The position numbers and the translations under genes were made by a program. From Klebsormidium nitens (lineage: Eukaryota > Streptophyta > Klebsormidiophyceae > Klebsormidiales > Klebsormidiaceae), in the NCBI GenBank assembly GCA_000708835.1, contig DF236963.1, positions 186,001 to 250,000 on the forward strand: a DNA stretch of 64,000 bases. The letters run 5' to 3'. The notes under the pieces were generated by a model. It did no database searches. It was not told the DNA's origin and worked only from the letters and a program-made list of their open reading frames with translations. Positions 37,714 to 50,370 of this stretch are shown here, in pieces. How positions within the stretch are numbered: the stretch's first letter is position 1; every line of letters begins with the position of its first letter.

Positions 37714-38941
37714 ATGGCCAAGCCGAGGAGACATGTTTCTCCACGAAGGAGATTTCAGGGCCGTCTGGGAAAAGTTATCCTGCAGAGTTCCAAAATCACA
37801 GCATTCATCCTGGTGATGTTCCTGGTTCCAGCAGGATTCTTTCTCTCAACCTCCTCAAGGTCGGGAAGGCAAGACTCAGGTGAGATTTTGAAAAGATGTG
37901 TTTGTAAGCAGGAAGTTGTTATCAGGTCTCATCAAATGCGGTGAGCTTGTTTTGAGGTGCAATTACATTCTACCTTCAACACTTGCAATCTCTCAATTAG
38001 AGTTCCCTTCTTTCTCGCTTTGGCTTGATGTTTGATCGGATGATAAGGTCCGCTCGTACATCATTCTTTCATCCCCTCGCTTCCAACCTGTCATCCCTTT
38101 TTTTCCCGCCGTTCTTTCAGGCATACATTCCAAAAGCCCTCGGCATCTCTTGCAACAAGCGGAGGTGCAGCCCAGGTTGGAAACGAATGGAATAGTAAGT
38201 TTAAGCTTATGCAGCCGCTCGAAGATTTACGCTTGAGATCTGTGCCTTTTTCTCTTGAGATTCTACTGCGAAGTTCTTTGTGCCACATTGAAAGACAAGT
38301 TGTGGCGAAGGGACTTGGACAAATCGGGCATCGCAGGTTTGAATCAAGAACGTGTCTTCGAACTTTCTAACGAGTCGAGAACTTGAGTACCTTGACAGAA
38401 CCCGCTCATTGTTTTTGCGACACGGCGGAACTCAAAATTTCTTTTGACACTTAAGTCATGCTTGATTCAGCTTGAATGTTGGATACTCATGCTTCGAAGC
38501 GGCCAATCTCTGCATCTGCACCTGATGGAACGTCCAGAAGTACCGATCTTCCTGCTACGTGCAATCTTTCAGCCATTCATAATGGCAATGATCTCAGAAA
38601 AGTGGACTAATTTTGTGAGTGATTCGTCTCAGGTTTTCAAACCTCGTCAGATCCCAACTCTCGACGAGAAGATCGAGGCCGGAATGGGAATGGAAGACGT
38701 CGTCGAGCACTTCATCGACTCTGAGTACAACATCGACGTGCCAATCCTCCAGTCCTTGCTGCAGCGAGCCATTAAAGCAGTTGACTCGGCCGAGGAAACG
38801 GTAAGTAAGGAGTGGGGCCCGGGTATGCTGGAGTACTCTACTCTAGATGCTGGTTCGGTGGAGGAAAGCGCTCCAGCGAAGTCAGAGGGTTCGAGCGCAG
38901 AAGGGGGACTTGGCGAAGCAGTAATGTGGATGGCCATGTAG
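37714..38941 (+). CDS. Small single-pass membrane protein, unknown function
   Basis: Exons 37714-37879, 38121-38194 and 38633-38941 join in phase to about 182 residues. A basic N terminus (MAKPRRHVSPRRRFQGRLGK) precedes one hydrophobic segment, ITAFILVMFLVPAGFFL, the layout of a type II signal anchor as in Golgi enzymes. The third exon encodes an acidic helical block (KIEAGMGMEDVVEHFID, VPILQSLLQRAIKAVDSAEE). A strong donor GTAAGT follows 38800, so the last 47 residues to the TAG at 38939 may be intron read-through and further exons could exist downstream. Not recognised. The start of a truncated glycosyltransferase was considered but no catalytic motif is present. Confidence 0.5.
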
Positions 38942-40044
38942 GCTCTTGCCCCGAACAGCGGCCCCATTCGAATTAAAGTTGTGACGGTTTCAAGACATCA
39001 TAGTCTCTCATGGAAGCTGCATGAATTTCCCTGTCGTACGCATCAAGAATACGAAAAAGAGAGCACGCGGTCCAAATTCAGTGGGCGTCAAGAACCAACT
39101 GGCATCTGCATCGTTAAGCATGTTCGCAGAGATTCCACCTGTCAGCTACCTAGTGGCCCATCTCTGCTTGCACAACTAGGTTCACTTAAAGAGCAGATTG
39201 ACGGTAGGCAGCTTGGGCTCTAGCCTTTTGTCGAGATGGACCCACCCAGACTTGCAGGTTGACTACCACTGTACCAGTCGCCTTCGTAGCGATCTAAATA
39301 ATATCTCTTCAACCACATTCCATTCGATTCCGCAACCACAGCTGATTGGGCATATCGATGCACTGTCAAACTTTTCATTGATCTTCTTAAAGATGGAGCT
39401 TGATTGTCTGATTCTCGCTGAGTGGCATAAGACGAAAAGAGCATGCACTACGAAGGAGAATAAGTCTCTGCTCAGCTTCATGTCCTGTGTTACGCGGAGC
39501 CCTTTGTTTGGCTATGTAATATGGACCTCCGAGTAACGGGAATCCCTGGCATGTCCGGTCCATGTACGGTCCATTTGAAGTTTTGGCGAAGTTGATCAGA
39601 GCTGCATGCGCTGATGCGCCAGCAACAGTCTCGACGAACCTGAATTTACATTGGAATGCCTCTTCGACAAGGCGTAGGTTCTGAACGGAATCTTGAAAAT
39701 CACGAGAAAGAGTGTTGAGCGTCTTGACCGGGTACATGCGCGAGAATGCCTAGATGCTTCCTTGCTTGCCGTCTTGCCGCAGGCGCAGCCAGTGTTCCAT
39801 GGTGCCCAGGCTGGTTTACCAGATGCATTCTCGACCGTTCATGTTGCTCGCGAGCTCAAGTTTTCGATATTGTACACCGTCCGATAACGCTTCCTAAATA
39901 CATGGTTAAGTTACGCCCGTTGACGTTGGGTTAGTGCTGAGTTGTACATGCAACCGGCGACCAAGCTGAGATTAAAACGAACGCACTGCCAAATTATGCC
40001 CCCCAAATGCAGCGCCCACATTCTATTTCCATCATCAAGCCGAC
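38942..40044. other. Intergenic region between genes 9 and 10
   Basis: Nothing recognisable. It may contain additional 3' exons of gene 9, because a consensus donor sits at 38801, but no convincing acceptor-plus-coding block was found. Confidence 0.45.
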
Positions 40045-41505
40045 ATGCATTCTATGGTCGCTTGTAAACACTCCTCTTTTGCTATAGCATGTGTATCAAC
40101 AACTGATGTACTTTGTGGTAGCTCGTGGAATCCATGTTCCTTGTTGACGCCAACTCCAAAACCTTTCGCAGCTTATCTATCCCTCGCAAGCAAGCGGTCC
40201 TTATGCAAGAGACCATTTCCTGAGAAAATACCTGCTCAAGAAGGTTTGCTTTCCATTCAATTCACTCCCTGTTCAGAGCTGTCTTTCAATTATCACACCA
40301 GATGCAGCCCCAATCTGATTGACGGCATTCATCGGCCCAGAACATTGACAAAATTTGGTAGAGCTTTAATTGTGAGAAGCTCCAGTGAAAAATTAGGAGA
40401 CGGTGTCTTCATTGAAAGGGCCTCAGACAGCAGTGTAGGGGCAGGTGCTTTGAAGGGCACATTTACCACCACCAAAAAGAGTCCGCCTAAGCAAAAGGGG
40501 GGGAAGCTGCCAGACAGAAAGGAAGCTGTCCAGACCTTTTTGGTAAGTCCAATGTCTAATGCCACATAGAACGCAGCTGGTTTTCCTGACCTTGTGAATC
40601 CTCAGATTGTAAAACTGAGTCGGGGGAGTCCGTCCGTCTGCGATCGTTCCATCCTTTGCAGTCGCAGGTACTTCTCACAGCAAAGTGTCAGCTGATCTGA
40701 AATGTTGCTCTGCTTGGGCATACCACAATCTCAAGAGCTTATGGTGGGAGCCGCTTAGCTCGCAGACTTATCCATTGGTAGTGCTTTGATGCAATGAGAC
40801 CACCAGCGAGAGACGTCCAGGGAAAGTCTGGAGCACATGATCGAGGAATGCAAGTGAGCCTTCCAGTCTGAAGTTGCAAGGCCGCTTCACCAGGTGCGCA
40901 GTCAGTGCGTCATTGTGTTGAGTCGAGATGCCCTTCTAATTCATGTTTTGCAGTTTGACACTCCCGTGCAAGAGCAAAGCCCGCGGGTCCAAGCTACCAA
41001 GCGGGGCCGGGGGGGCAAGACAGTGACTGTGGTCGGCGGTCTTAAACTCAAGCCGGAAAGCTTGGAAGCTCTAGCGAAGCAACTGAAGGCCCTTTGTGGA
41101 GCTGGCGGTGCTGTCAAGGAAGGATGTGTTGAAATTCAGGTGAGCTTTGCAAACTTTCTTTTCCCAAGCTTGTCAAGTCTGTTATCAGCTCAATTTCCTC
41201 CTTCCATTCATGGACTCCCAAACTTTCAGATGTCTTCGTGAAAGTCACTCGTGTGACTTCAATGATTTGAGTGACGTTGACTGATGGGAGTGGTGACCTC
41301 CATCTTTGCTTTTACCTCTATGATATGCTTTTACTTGGTCATGATCTGCAAAAAGGAGGTCATTCAGTATGACATGGGGTTTGGACACATTTTTCATCAA
41401 AGAAGGCCGAAACGAGCAGAATATATGTTACAGGGCGATCACACAAAATCGATAAACGAGAAGCTGATCTCACTGGGCTACAAGTCAAAGGTGAGCGGAA
41501 AATGA
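40045..41505 (+). CDS. SUI1-domain protein, bacterial YciH-like, probably organellar
   Basis: Three exons close in frame: 40045-40542, 40954-41139 and 41434-41505, 251 residues. The SUI1/eIF1-fold domain occupies roughly residues 185-251: GGKTVTVVGGLKLKPESLEA, then LCGAGGAVKEGCVEIQ, then GDHTKSINEKLISLGYKSKV. The CG-x-GGxVK-x-G-x-(I/V)EIQGD signature resembles bacterial YciH more than cytosolic eIF1. The first ~120 residues are Ser/Ala/Lys-rich with almost no acidic residues before about residue 62, as in chloroplast transit peptides. This suggests a plastid (or mitochondrial) translation-initiation accuracy factor of prokaryotic ancestry. Localisation and function are inference; the domain call is firm. 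Confidence 0.85.
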
Positions 41506-43063
41506 TTGGAGAGAAAGCACCCATGTGTAGCGGACAGCACGCGCACGGTATTGTGAAGGACAAGAGGGAGCGGAGAACAGTTTTTGAAGGCAGGTACAAG
41601 GTCCGTACGTTTTGGAAGGCTCTACTGCAAGGGACAAATATCTAGGGCCTCCGACTCAGTTGTTTCTTGGAAAGCAACCGACGAGGTTGTGTCTTGTGTC
41701 CCCTTTCTAGCCACTCGGCCGTAGTTCCTTACTTCCGACAAGAGTGGGCTTTATTTGAGCTCGACAGTGGTCTACAATTAAGTCAAACTTCGTTGGAAAC
41801 CGTCTCATGTTGAGCTGCTTTCGTTGTGAAGTTCAGTGCCTCATAAATTCAAACGGAATCTTAATCAATCTACAATCGTCATGTTTGGCAACCCAAGACT
41901 TCTTTAAGCGGCCTGCACTTGTGTGTCACTTTCATACAACCTGAGCATTACAATCGTTGGTTTGTAGCATCACAGCTAGATGGTGAGAGCCGTTTGATGT
42001 TATTCTGAATGCTGCCGAACTCGATCTTTTCTATATCGGTTAGGAGATCCACTCATGCCAGTGAATTTGAGTAGTCACTACAAAACGCAATCGTCACTTC
42101 CTGCATATGTTGCGCAGATGTACAGGAAACGTATTAACCACCATGCCAGTGACAAGCTCTTGTCATGGCGCACCGTTGTATAAGCAGGCCATATGATGGA
42201 TCTTGTCGACAATATGCATACGTACATGCTGACGGAACGTGCTGATCGAATTCGTCGAAGAATTACATTGAAAGGGGCCCCTGGTGAATCACGCAGGCTG
42301 AGCCGCCATGCGGCATTTTAATGTATCATGATCATAATTCATTGAACTCGGCCGGCGGACATACGTGGTCGCCGGAATCCGCTGCAGGACAGACTGCACT
42401 GCCGCAGTCCTTAGCGCGTTGCATGTGCTTGAATAGTTCTCACGGCCGTTGTATCACTAGCATGGGCCCAATATGGTACCGCCGCATCATGAACGTGACG
42501 CGCCGTTCTCACAAGCGGCCCACAAGCTTAAGAGGATCCTCGAGCCCAACAATCATGGAGAGCTTGAGCCCTACCTGCCGTACGCCGCTGGCTGGCACCT
42601 CTATTTGCATGTGTCCGTCCGACCAATCGCCCATGAATGATTGTCGATGCGTCACGTTGTTCATGGGCCTTGTCAACTGCATACCGTACGGTCGGGCCCA
42701 GTGATGGGTGCCAATGATCCATTTGGTCATTTGACTTGTGAATGATGGTGTTCCGCAATGGCTGCGTAACTCACCAAAGGGATGCAAATCCGTCCAAGCT
42801 GCTTTTTATCTAGAAGCTCAACTCCGGTGTTGCCTAATACATAAGCATCAAATATAAACAGATCAGAAGCCGGAAGTAGTAACACTAGTAAAGACAACTT
42901 TCAAGCTCAGTCTAGCACACCGGCAGAGTTTAATGTCCTCAGAATCAAAATCAACAAGTCAACAACAGAGTTTGTCAAAACTTCGACAAAAGGGTGCCAG
43001 TTCAGCAAGCAAGGCTATTCCATCTCTAGGAGCGTGCATGATTAAAATACAATTGCAGGCTGT
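41506..43063. other. Convergent intergenic region with CATG cluster
   Basis: No gene was supported. Twelve CATG tetramers lie in 42141-42665. Open frames here (for example 42321-42704) overlap on both strands and show no family similarity. Confidence 0.55.
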
Positions 43064-44904
43064 CTATGCCTCCCTCTCAACAATAACAATGTTCCCAAAG
43101 TTCCCTTTCGTGATCCTGAAGGACTGATCCTGATACAGGATATCCACCCAACCTGGCTTGCCTTTGGGGAAAACTCGTTTCATTGTGCCATCTTCCTCCA
43201 TATCCGGGTTATCCTTGAAAACCTTCTTCCAGACCGTAAGATCAGTCCCTTCAGCCGGAGTTACACTGCTCTCTGTGAACTCCACGGAAATTCTCTTGTC
43301 ACCCTCGAGAACATACTCGGCTCGGTTCAGGATCTTGGCTCGCATAGTCGGCAACCCCTCTGGCTCCAAAGTCACATCTTGGTATACATCATAGTACTTT
43401 CCCCCGTCAACTTCGTTGTAGACCTCGTGCATAATCATTGAGAGCTCCACAGGCTGATACTGCATGTACAAAAGCAGCGAGCTTGGTCATTGAAAACAGG
43501 CTTGTGATAACACCTTGCCGGAACTACTTTCCGTGAAAAGACACGAAGAAGATGCAGCTGAAAGTCCTGCCCTCTTTAAATAGTGTATCTTCCTTGGGTC
43601 TTTTCACGGGCTTTTCGCTCTTCTCAGTGGCCAACTAAACTCCCTGCTCATCGCAAGTTTGTCAGTTGCCAAGTATGAGGGCGTTTCCAACTCTGATGAC
43701 CACTATATTGAATAAATCACATCAGCGACGCACAACTTAGGAACCACCTTCTCCTTCAATTTCACTATTTTGCAGAAACCTTGGCCTCGCACGCTGTCAG
43801 GCTTCATACCGCATTGAAACGCAAAAGCAATTGGGCCTACTCTAAAATCGGGTTTGACCTTACAATTACAGCCAGACAGGTGTTGAAAGTACTGGTTTAG
43901 AGACCTTACCATGTTGAACGTTGCCCGCCCCAAAGTCAGCTTTGCCCCTCGGTACAAGACATTCGGCATCGTGCTGTTCAGCAACCGGTAGCCGCCTTTG
44001 ACCATTTCAAGATTCTTTGCTGGCTCAGAGTCGGGAGTGATCTCTGACAACTCGTTGATGATGCTGAGCTCTTCCTCTGTCAAGTTGCCGATATTGCCCT
44101 CGAGGCTCGTCCGCAGCTTGCCCTTCAGCTCCTCCCTCTGAAAAGGACAAAGGGTATCATAAACTAGGCATCTCCGTTACATTTTTGCGGGCGTTGATTG
44201 CAGACACCAATCTCTCTCAAATGTTTGTCTCGTCCAGAAACTTGGACGTCCCACAGTAACTTGTCATTCAAACTCGTTGGCCACATTCTGAGCAGATTGA
44301 CTCAAGGAACAAAAAGGCGATCGGACCCTCAGCATTGTGTTTAGATGTGGGCCTCTTCTGGGCTTGAGCTCGACATTTTTGCAATGCTCGTTAAGGAGTG
44401 GCAGTGTCTCAGTGTAATGTCAAGACGACTCGTTTGCATTTTTCGAGCATCCATTGGCACAAAAGAAAACCAAAGCAAGAAAGTGGTAAGGAGGGGCAGC
44501 CTGCTATCATACACACAACGAGGTCAGAAGGTCAGTCCCAACAGCAGCCCGAATGTGCCTTGAACACATACCTTCCCTTCCAGATCAGTGGTAGCGCTGG
44601 CCACCACTGAAGTGCACCGGTTGATCATCTGCTTCTTACTTCTGCCTGCAAATGCAGACTTTGTGTACCGCACCAGAGATCCTTGCTGGCCAGTTGACTG
44701 CCAGAGGGGCGCAGCCTTCCCTACTCTTCTTTGCTGCTGTTGCCGGAAGAACCTTGCCTGCATAGTGTAATCGTGTGAGCATGTCTGCATGCACACAGCG
44801 GGCACTGTATATGGAGGCGCGCTGCAGCTTCTGACTGAAGTACTCTGCCAACCCAGCAGCACTTGACCTCCCTGACAACAAGGTATGGCTACTGACATTG
44901 CCAT
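43064..44904 (-). CDS. Plastid PAP/fibrillin family protein
   Basis: Three exons close in frame: 44572-44904, 43910-44137 and 43064-43459, about 318 residues. Exon 1 is a typical chloroplast transit peptide rich in Ser, Gln, Arg and Ala, starting MAMSVAIPCC. The mature part begins REELKGKLRTSLEGNIGNL and contains YRGAKLTLGRATFNM, RISVEFTESSVTPAEGTDL, KGKPGWVDILYQDQSFRITK and the closing GNFGNIVIVERE. The ending R(I/M)(T/S)xGNxGxhxVhERE is the hallmark of plastoglobule and thylakoid fibrillins, lipocalin-like proteins binding plastid lipids. The subgroup was not determined. It shares an 820-bp divergent 5' region with the RNase H2B gene. Confidence 0.9.
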
Positions 44905-45724
44905 TTCAGCTACGGTATTAATGCAAGCCTATTGTTGAAGAGAAGTTCAAAGCCGTTTGGGGAACATAGAGCTGTGGATCTGCAAGTCTCCGCGCCTCGC
45001 TTTAATGCCAACCTCCAAGCTGTTCCTTCTCAGCAGAGGCAAGCAACTTTCTCATTGGTAAATTATCAAGTGCTCTCTCCTGATGTCAGAGAGCAGTCTG
45101 GTGCAAGGACAATGCACCAAGCGGGTCTGAGCGGGTCTGCCTTTTCTAGTTGCAAATGAGCACCATTGATTCTCGACGATTTTGAGGGAGTTCTCGCTGC
45201 TCTACGACACGTAGAGACTTATCGCAACGTCCATTTTTTTGGCAAGCGCTTATCGGACGGTTTGTGAAAAGTCGAATTCCATTGGCGGAAACACCCGCCA
45301 AAACATTCAAGTAATACCGTCTCCGGCAGTGCGGGCCAGCTAGGGCGCAGCTTTTAAGTTTTATTCAACTCAGAGCGGACAAATCTAAGATTATCTTACC
45401 TGGTCCTGAGTGACCGTCACTGAGTCACAAGCCGTCACAAGTGAATCTGCAAGGCTGCACTGCAGCATTTGGCTGCATGACATCGCAGATTTGATGATAC
45501 CGCAACAGAAGTGAAGTCCTGAATTCCTAATTAAGCTTTTCGCCGTTTGCTGACTTAGCAAAATTCCAGCTTCTGCGGTTGTTGCGCTGGAAGCACGAAC
45601 TTAGCGCTGCTCAGATACATACCAGGAGCAGCAAAGAAACGTGCTTTCGAGCACTTGCTAAGGTAGCAGTAATTCTGGATTCTGAGCTTGTTCATTCAGC
45701 TAGGAAGCGGTATCAAGGTCAATC
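44905..45724. other. Divergent 5' region (fibrillin / RNase H2B)
   Basis: Shared upstream region of two divergent genes. Nothing coding was seen. Only about two CATG tetramers occur here, unlike the 3' regions. Confidence 0.55.
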
Positions 45725-48700
45725 ATGCAAGGAGACATTCTGGAAAGGAGGGTGTTAATCACATATGGTGAGCAAGTTGCTGCATACATAAAGTTTCACT
45801 ATTGCAGTCGTTCAGATTATGCGGACAGAAGCTGATGTTCAGTCTGCATTCTTATGTTGCAGATCAAGATCCCCATGGGGCACATAGATGAGCTACTGCA
45901 CAATAAGAATGAACGAGGGAAGAATGGGACAAGCTCCTTGTCCATCTTGAAGGACAGTTTCACTTGCTGGTGTTGCTCTGCACATCCTGATTGACTTGTG
46001 AAGATCCATTACTGGCAAGAGTGTCTCCTGAGGACTCAAAGCTTGTGTCAGATTCTACAGATCAGAAGGAAAATGCGGGTACAACCACTGGGGGAGAAGC
46101 CTTGCATTTGCGGCATCCAAAGACTGGTGCGTGCGCACAACCCGGTTGGAAACTCTGCCTACAAAGTCAAAGACGAGCAATAAGGAGAAGATGCTGTGGA
46201 CCAGAATGGTTGCACTTGTTGCATTTGGCCCAATCTTGATCAGGCTGCCAGGCAACAGAACTTCTTTGGTCATCAATGTGACCAGCTTTGAACAAGTTTT
46301 CACTTGCGAGCTGTGTCAATCGACGCAACAAACACTGATCAGCAGAGGTGTCTCTATCTCTGCCTTGGTTTCAACGAAAATCCTTCGGTCTAAACAAGGC
46401 GGGGATGAAAGAAAACAAAACAATACCCATTTGGCTTGCCATTGTTGATAATCTGGCCATGCCGCAACATTACTTCTCTGTGTCCGTACAGCTGTTCCGT
46501 CACTGTACTTACTGATTCGGGAAAAGTTGCAAGAAGTTCACTGGTTCAAGCAGCAGCTAGCGTCTTGGTTCATTGGAGAGTCTGTCAGTGAAGGTGAGTA
46601 GATCAAAAACCATGTTGTCATTTAGTTTCCTGCCACTCAACCAAACAGCTCGTAAGGTTGAAGACAGCGTGTGGAACGTCTTATTCAAAGAAATCTCATG
46701 CAGTTTCCCTTGCATACCGCCTCGACAGACACTGCAGATACTGTCCAGAGGTGAAACCTGTGGGAGGACTTCAATGACTGACTGTTGACCCCAGTTTCTT
46801 AGCTCGTTTTGCAGATGGCAGCCTCTATCTTTCATCACCTGTCGACCCACTGTTCATTGCCCTACCGCTTCTGGAACAAGCACGAATGAAGGTGAGATAC
46901 CATTGGCATTGACAGGAGTCAAATACATCTTCAAAGAATCCGAAGAGCTGCAAACATAGAGGATTAGGAAGATAACTGTTTGAATGCCTTTTCCCGGTCT
47001 CTTTTCACCGAATCTTTTTGCATTCCTCTCGGATACAGAAAGGCGACAGTCCTGGCATGTTTCGAGGCTTGGAGGAGATGCTCGAAGTGGAGGGCTTCCC
47101 TGGCTATCAAAAGCTGTTCGACGTCTTCGAGAAGACCCTGGACATGGTATGCGAAGTCAGAGGTAGGGGAACCTGTTGACGCTTATTATATCTTGCTGCT
47201 AGATTGCCACACATAAGGTTCATTATTGATTCGGTTGCTGGAAGCATACAAGCAGGCTTTTGTGTTGGACCTACTAGGACCTTACAGAATGAGATTATGC
47301 TTTGACAAGATTCGATTCGCTCACTGCAGAAGCCGGCGACACAAAGTACTATAGACTAGACGACTTCAAAGCACTTGCTTGGCTTTGCTGCAAGGTGAGC
47401 TTTCTTTGTGTCCAGGACTGCCGCGCAGAGAATTGAACTTGAAGTCAGATGCTGTTTCCTTCCGGGTTGTTGAATCTTCCAGTACTTGACATCAAGCCAA
47501 CATCACTCTTGGTCGTTTGTAAGGACTTGATTCTGCAAGAAATCTACTGCAGGCAAAGGTGAGAATATAGACGTACAGTCTGTGGAAATGCACACAAATT
47601 TGGTGAGTGAGAAGGCTTTTCATTCTTGTGCAGGTAGAGCAAGCGTCAGCAGCCCTCAAAATGAAAGGGGGAAAAGCTTTTCACGGGTTGAGCGACGATG
47701 AGCTCCGTAAGTCACACGTTTGGCTAAGACTCCACATTTATCAAAGTCCGCATAATTAGTTTTTGTGTTGATCCTCAGGCCAACGTCCACGCCCTGTTAG
47801 ACAATTCAGGTCGCGAAACATCTCTTGTCAGTAATGAAAACGGATATTGTTGTTCTACATTGAACAAGTACCTCCTCTCAGGCTTCTTCAACAAGGTGTC
47901 CTTCACTGATTTGACGGCGACAACTTCTCTTCCAGTATACTGTCCAACCAGCGGCCCAGTCACCGTTGAGATGCAAAGCCGTTCCCGATTGACGTCTCTG
48001 CTCGCTCTCCTTTCCATGCAGGAACTTACTCTATCGGGTTGCTATCTGAGTATCTACCAGCTGCTACATGGATGAAGCGCCTTTCAGACCACTACGGGTG
48101 AGCCTTCGAACAGACCTGATCACTTCGATTTGGCAGCAAAGTTGACAACCTTCTTTCCAATCCCTTGCAGATCCCTACTTTGCAAACGGGCACGAAAGCA
48201 TGGTCGTCATTCCATTTGTCGTTCGGTGCTTTCTGCCGAGTTCGCCGTTTATAGAGATCTGAGCGCTTTTCAAACCTCGAAGAAGAAAACCTTCGGGGAA
48301 GACTTGTTGTAACATTGTGACCCTGACCCCCGGTTTTAGAAAGCAGATCGAGTTGTTAGCATGTACCACAGCTCACATGGCGTGATGTTGAGTCGCTCAG
48401 AGCTTGCCCGCTCAATCAGATGTCTTAGCTAAGCTTGCAATCCTCAAACTTGAGAGCAGCTTCGCTTCCAGTCGCCTCCGCAATTTTCAGGTCAGCGTCA
48501 GAATGTATGATGCCCCTTTGTGGGGTGTGAGTCTTCGATCCTCACCCCCAGTCAGCTTTCCGCAGCCTTCGAAACATAGTCCTTTTGCCTTTCGAAACTT
48601 TCATGTGTTTCAAGCGGACGGAAAGCTCCAGACTCATGTAACGACTATCTCTGGTTCTTTGCAGAGTTGATCTGGATGCCGCCAAGAAGGCCCGCGTCCT

Positions 48701-49209
48701 CCTTCCAGTCCAGCCGCTGCCGTGTGCACCTCCCCCACCCCCTCCAGTGAGTGTCCCTCTCGGACACGACGTTGTTTTCTTACCTACTGCAGTTGCCGCT
48801 TTATCGGTTCCATGCGCTTTTGATATGGCAGAACAGCCCGCTTCCCTCGCTGCTTTCAGCATCGCTTGCACCGTGTTCTGCTACGGCCTAGAGGCTTGGC
48901 TTATCTCGCGTTGGCAAAACGGGGTCGACTTCGACACATCGAGACGATTTCCAGCCCTTTCCAGCAAGGATCCTAATTCAACCAAAACAGTCTGCTCTGC
49001 TTTCTTTTAATGCCTAGCTTGCCTCGATCATTTCGTGCTTGTCAACAGCGATTTCGTCCACAATTCTCGCCTATATGGTCTGACCTCTCATGTCCTTCGT
49101 GCAGGCTAAAACTGTGCCAGTCGCAAAAGGGCGGGCGAGCTCCCTAGCAAAGAAAGGACCACAACCAGGCGATCGAAAGATAACATCATTCTTTGCCAGG
49201 CCAAGGTGA
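45725..49209 (+). CDS. RNASEH2B: Ribonuclease H2 subunit B
   Basis: Ten exons close in frame: 45725-45767, about 46061-46126, 46492-46593, 46815-46891, 47039-47162, 47330-47394, 47634-47706, 48022-48097, 48665-48746 and 49105-49209, about 270 residues. Matches to the plant subunit run in order: RVLIT, LHLRHPKT, LQEVHWFKQQLASWFIG, DGSLYLSSPVDPLFIALPLL, EGFPGYQKLFDVFEKTLD, YYRLDDFKALAWLCCK and YSIGLLSEYLPAATWMKRL. Subunit B is a non-catalytic part of the RNase H2 complex, which removes ribonucleotides from DNA. The tail ends RKITSFFARPR, a PCNA-interacting (PIP-box) type sequence. The left border of exon 2 could be further upstream (in-frame sequence from about 46015). Confidence 0.92.
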
Positions 49210-50370
49210 CCGTGTGGACAACTTTGAGCACAGGTTACCTGTATTGTCCAGTCGAAATTGTACCTGAGATTTGCTGCATAGCGAGCCCTTCGTGTTTTTC
49301 CCACCATTTTCAACGCCTTGTTGAAGGTGAGTCTTACCATGCAGCGGATACTTTGGAAAAGCATATTGGTCAGATGGCATTGAACATGATCTTTCAGACA
49401 TATTCAGGCTCTCGTATTTACGGAGTTCCTTAGGACAAGCAGCCCCCACACTGAGCAATCGGACCACAGTCCACAGCCGCATCATGTGTGGCACGTACCG
49501 GTCCGTCTCAGTCGCCGTTGATTTCAGGCACTGCCCGGCACGTGCACGTGGTCATGTTGTCACATGTGATATCTTCGACGGCATTTCTAAAAGACAGAGC
49601 TAGCGTGTTCTGCATCCAAACATGGCGGGTGTGCATACGGGTCGAACTGCATGTGAGGCCGTAAGGCAGTGTTGTGCTTCAGTATTTTGTAAGCACTATC
49701 TCGATCTTACATGGTGCCTCGTGCGCAATATATCGCGTCGGCTGTGTGCCATTGAGCGTCGACACCATGGCGCTCACTTTCATAGTAAGCTTGCTTGCAG
49801 CCAGCCGGGAGCACACCACACTTTTGATTGAACTTCCAAGGAGCCAGCTACTAGCTGGATTAGCTAGTTGCTAGCTTATCCTATTCGTAGGACACGCGTA
49901 TACAAGATTCGCGGGCTGAATGTAGATCGCAATCAAGACGCTATGCAACAGCCTAACTGCACGTGTGAGATACTAACCAAGAACTTAGAGGTCGGACATG
50001 CCGTGACCACCTATAGCTGTTCATATGTCAGCACATGCCCAACCTAATAACGGATTAGGAAACTCTTGTCGAAGTGTACACTGATACGGGACAGCGCCTA
50101 GCGCGGCTCGAATCCTAATCGCCATGCCCCAGCCTCACTGGTCTGTCAATCATCTGGATGTCGACTAGAGCTAGCTTTTCATTGTTCCAACCTGTCCGCA
50201 ATCTCGACGCGGCAGGCAGGCGGGACCGAGTAACGTGCCCCGAGTGCATGACACTATGTGCCGTTTGCAAGGCCTAAAACTTAGGGTACGCCACCACGTG
50301 ACGTATGCATTTTCGTCCTCTTGCTCGGTCTTTTCGACTGCTTCGCGGCATGGATGCAACTTGCTATGAC
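49210..50370. other. Convergent intergenic region with CATG cluster
   Basis: No gene was supported. About ten CATG tetramers lie between 49482 and 50125, together with an E-box/G-box-like 'ggcacgtgcacgtgg' near 49537. Confidence 0.55.

Noticed and set aside
42321-42787. Overlapping open frames on both strands in the SUI1/fibrillin intergenic region
   Set aside because: No domain or splice signals; the open frames probably reflect the CATG-rich, GC-containing composition.
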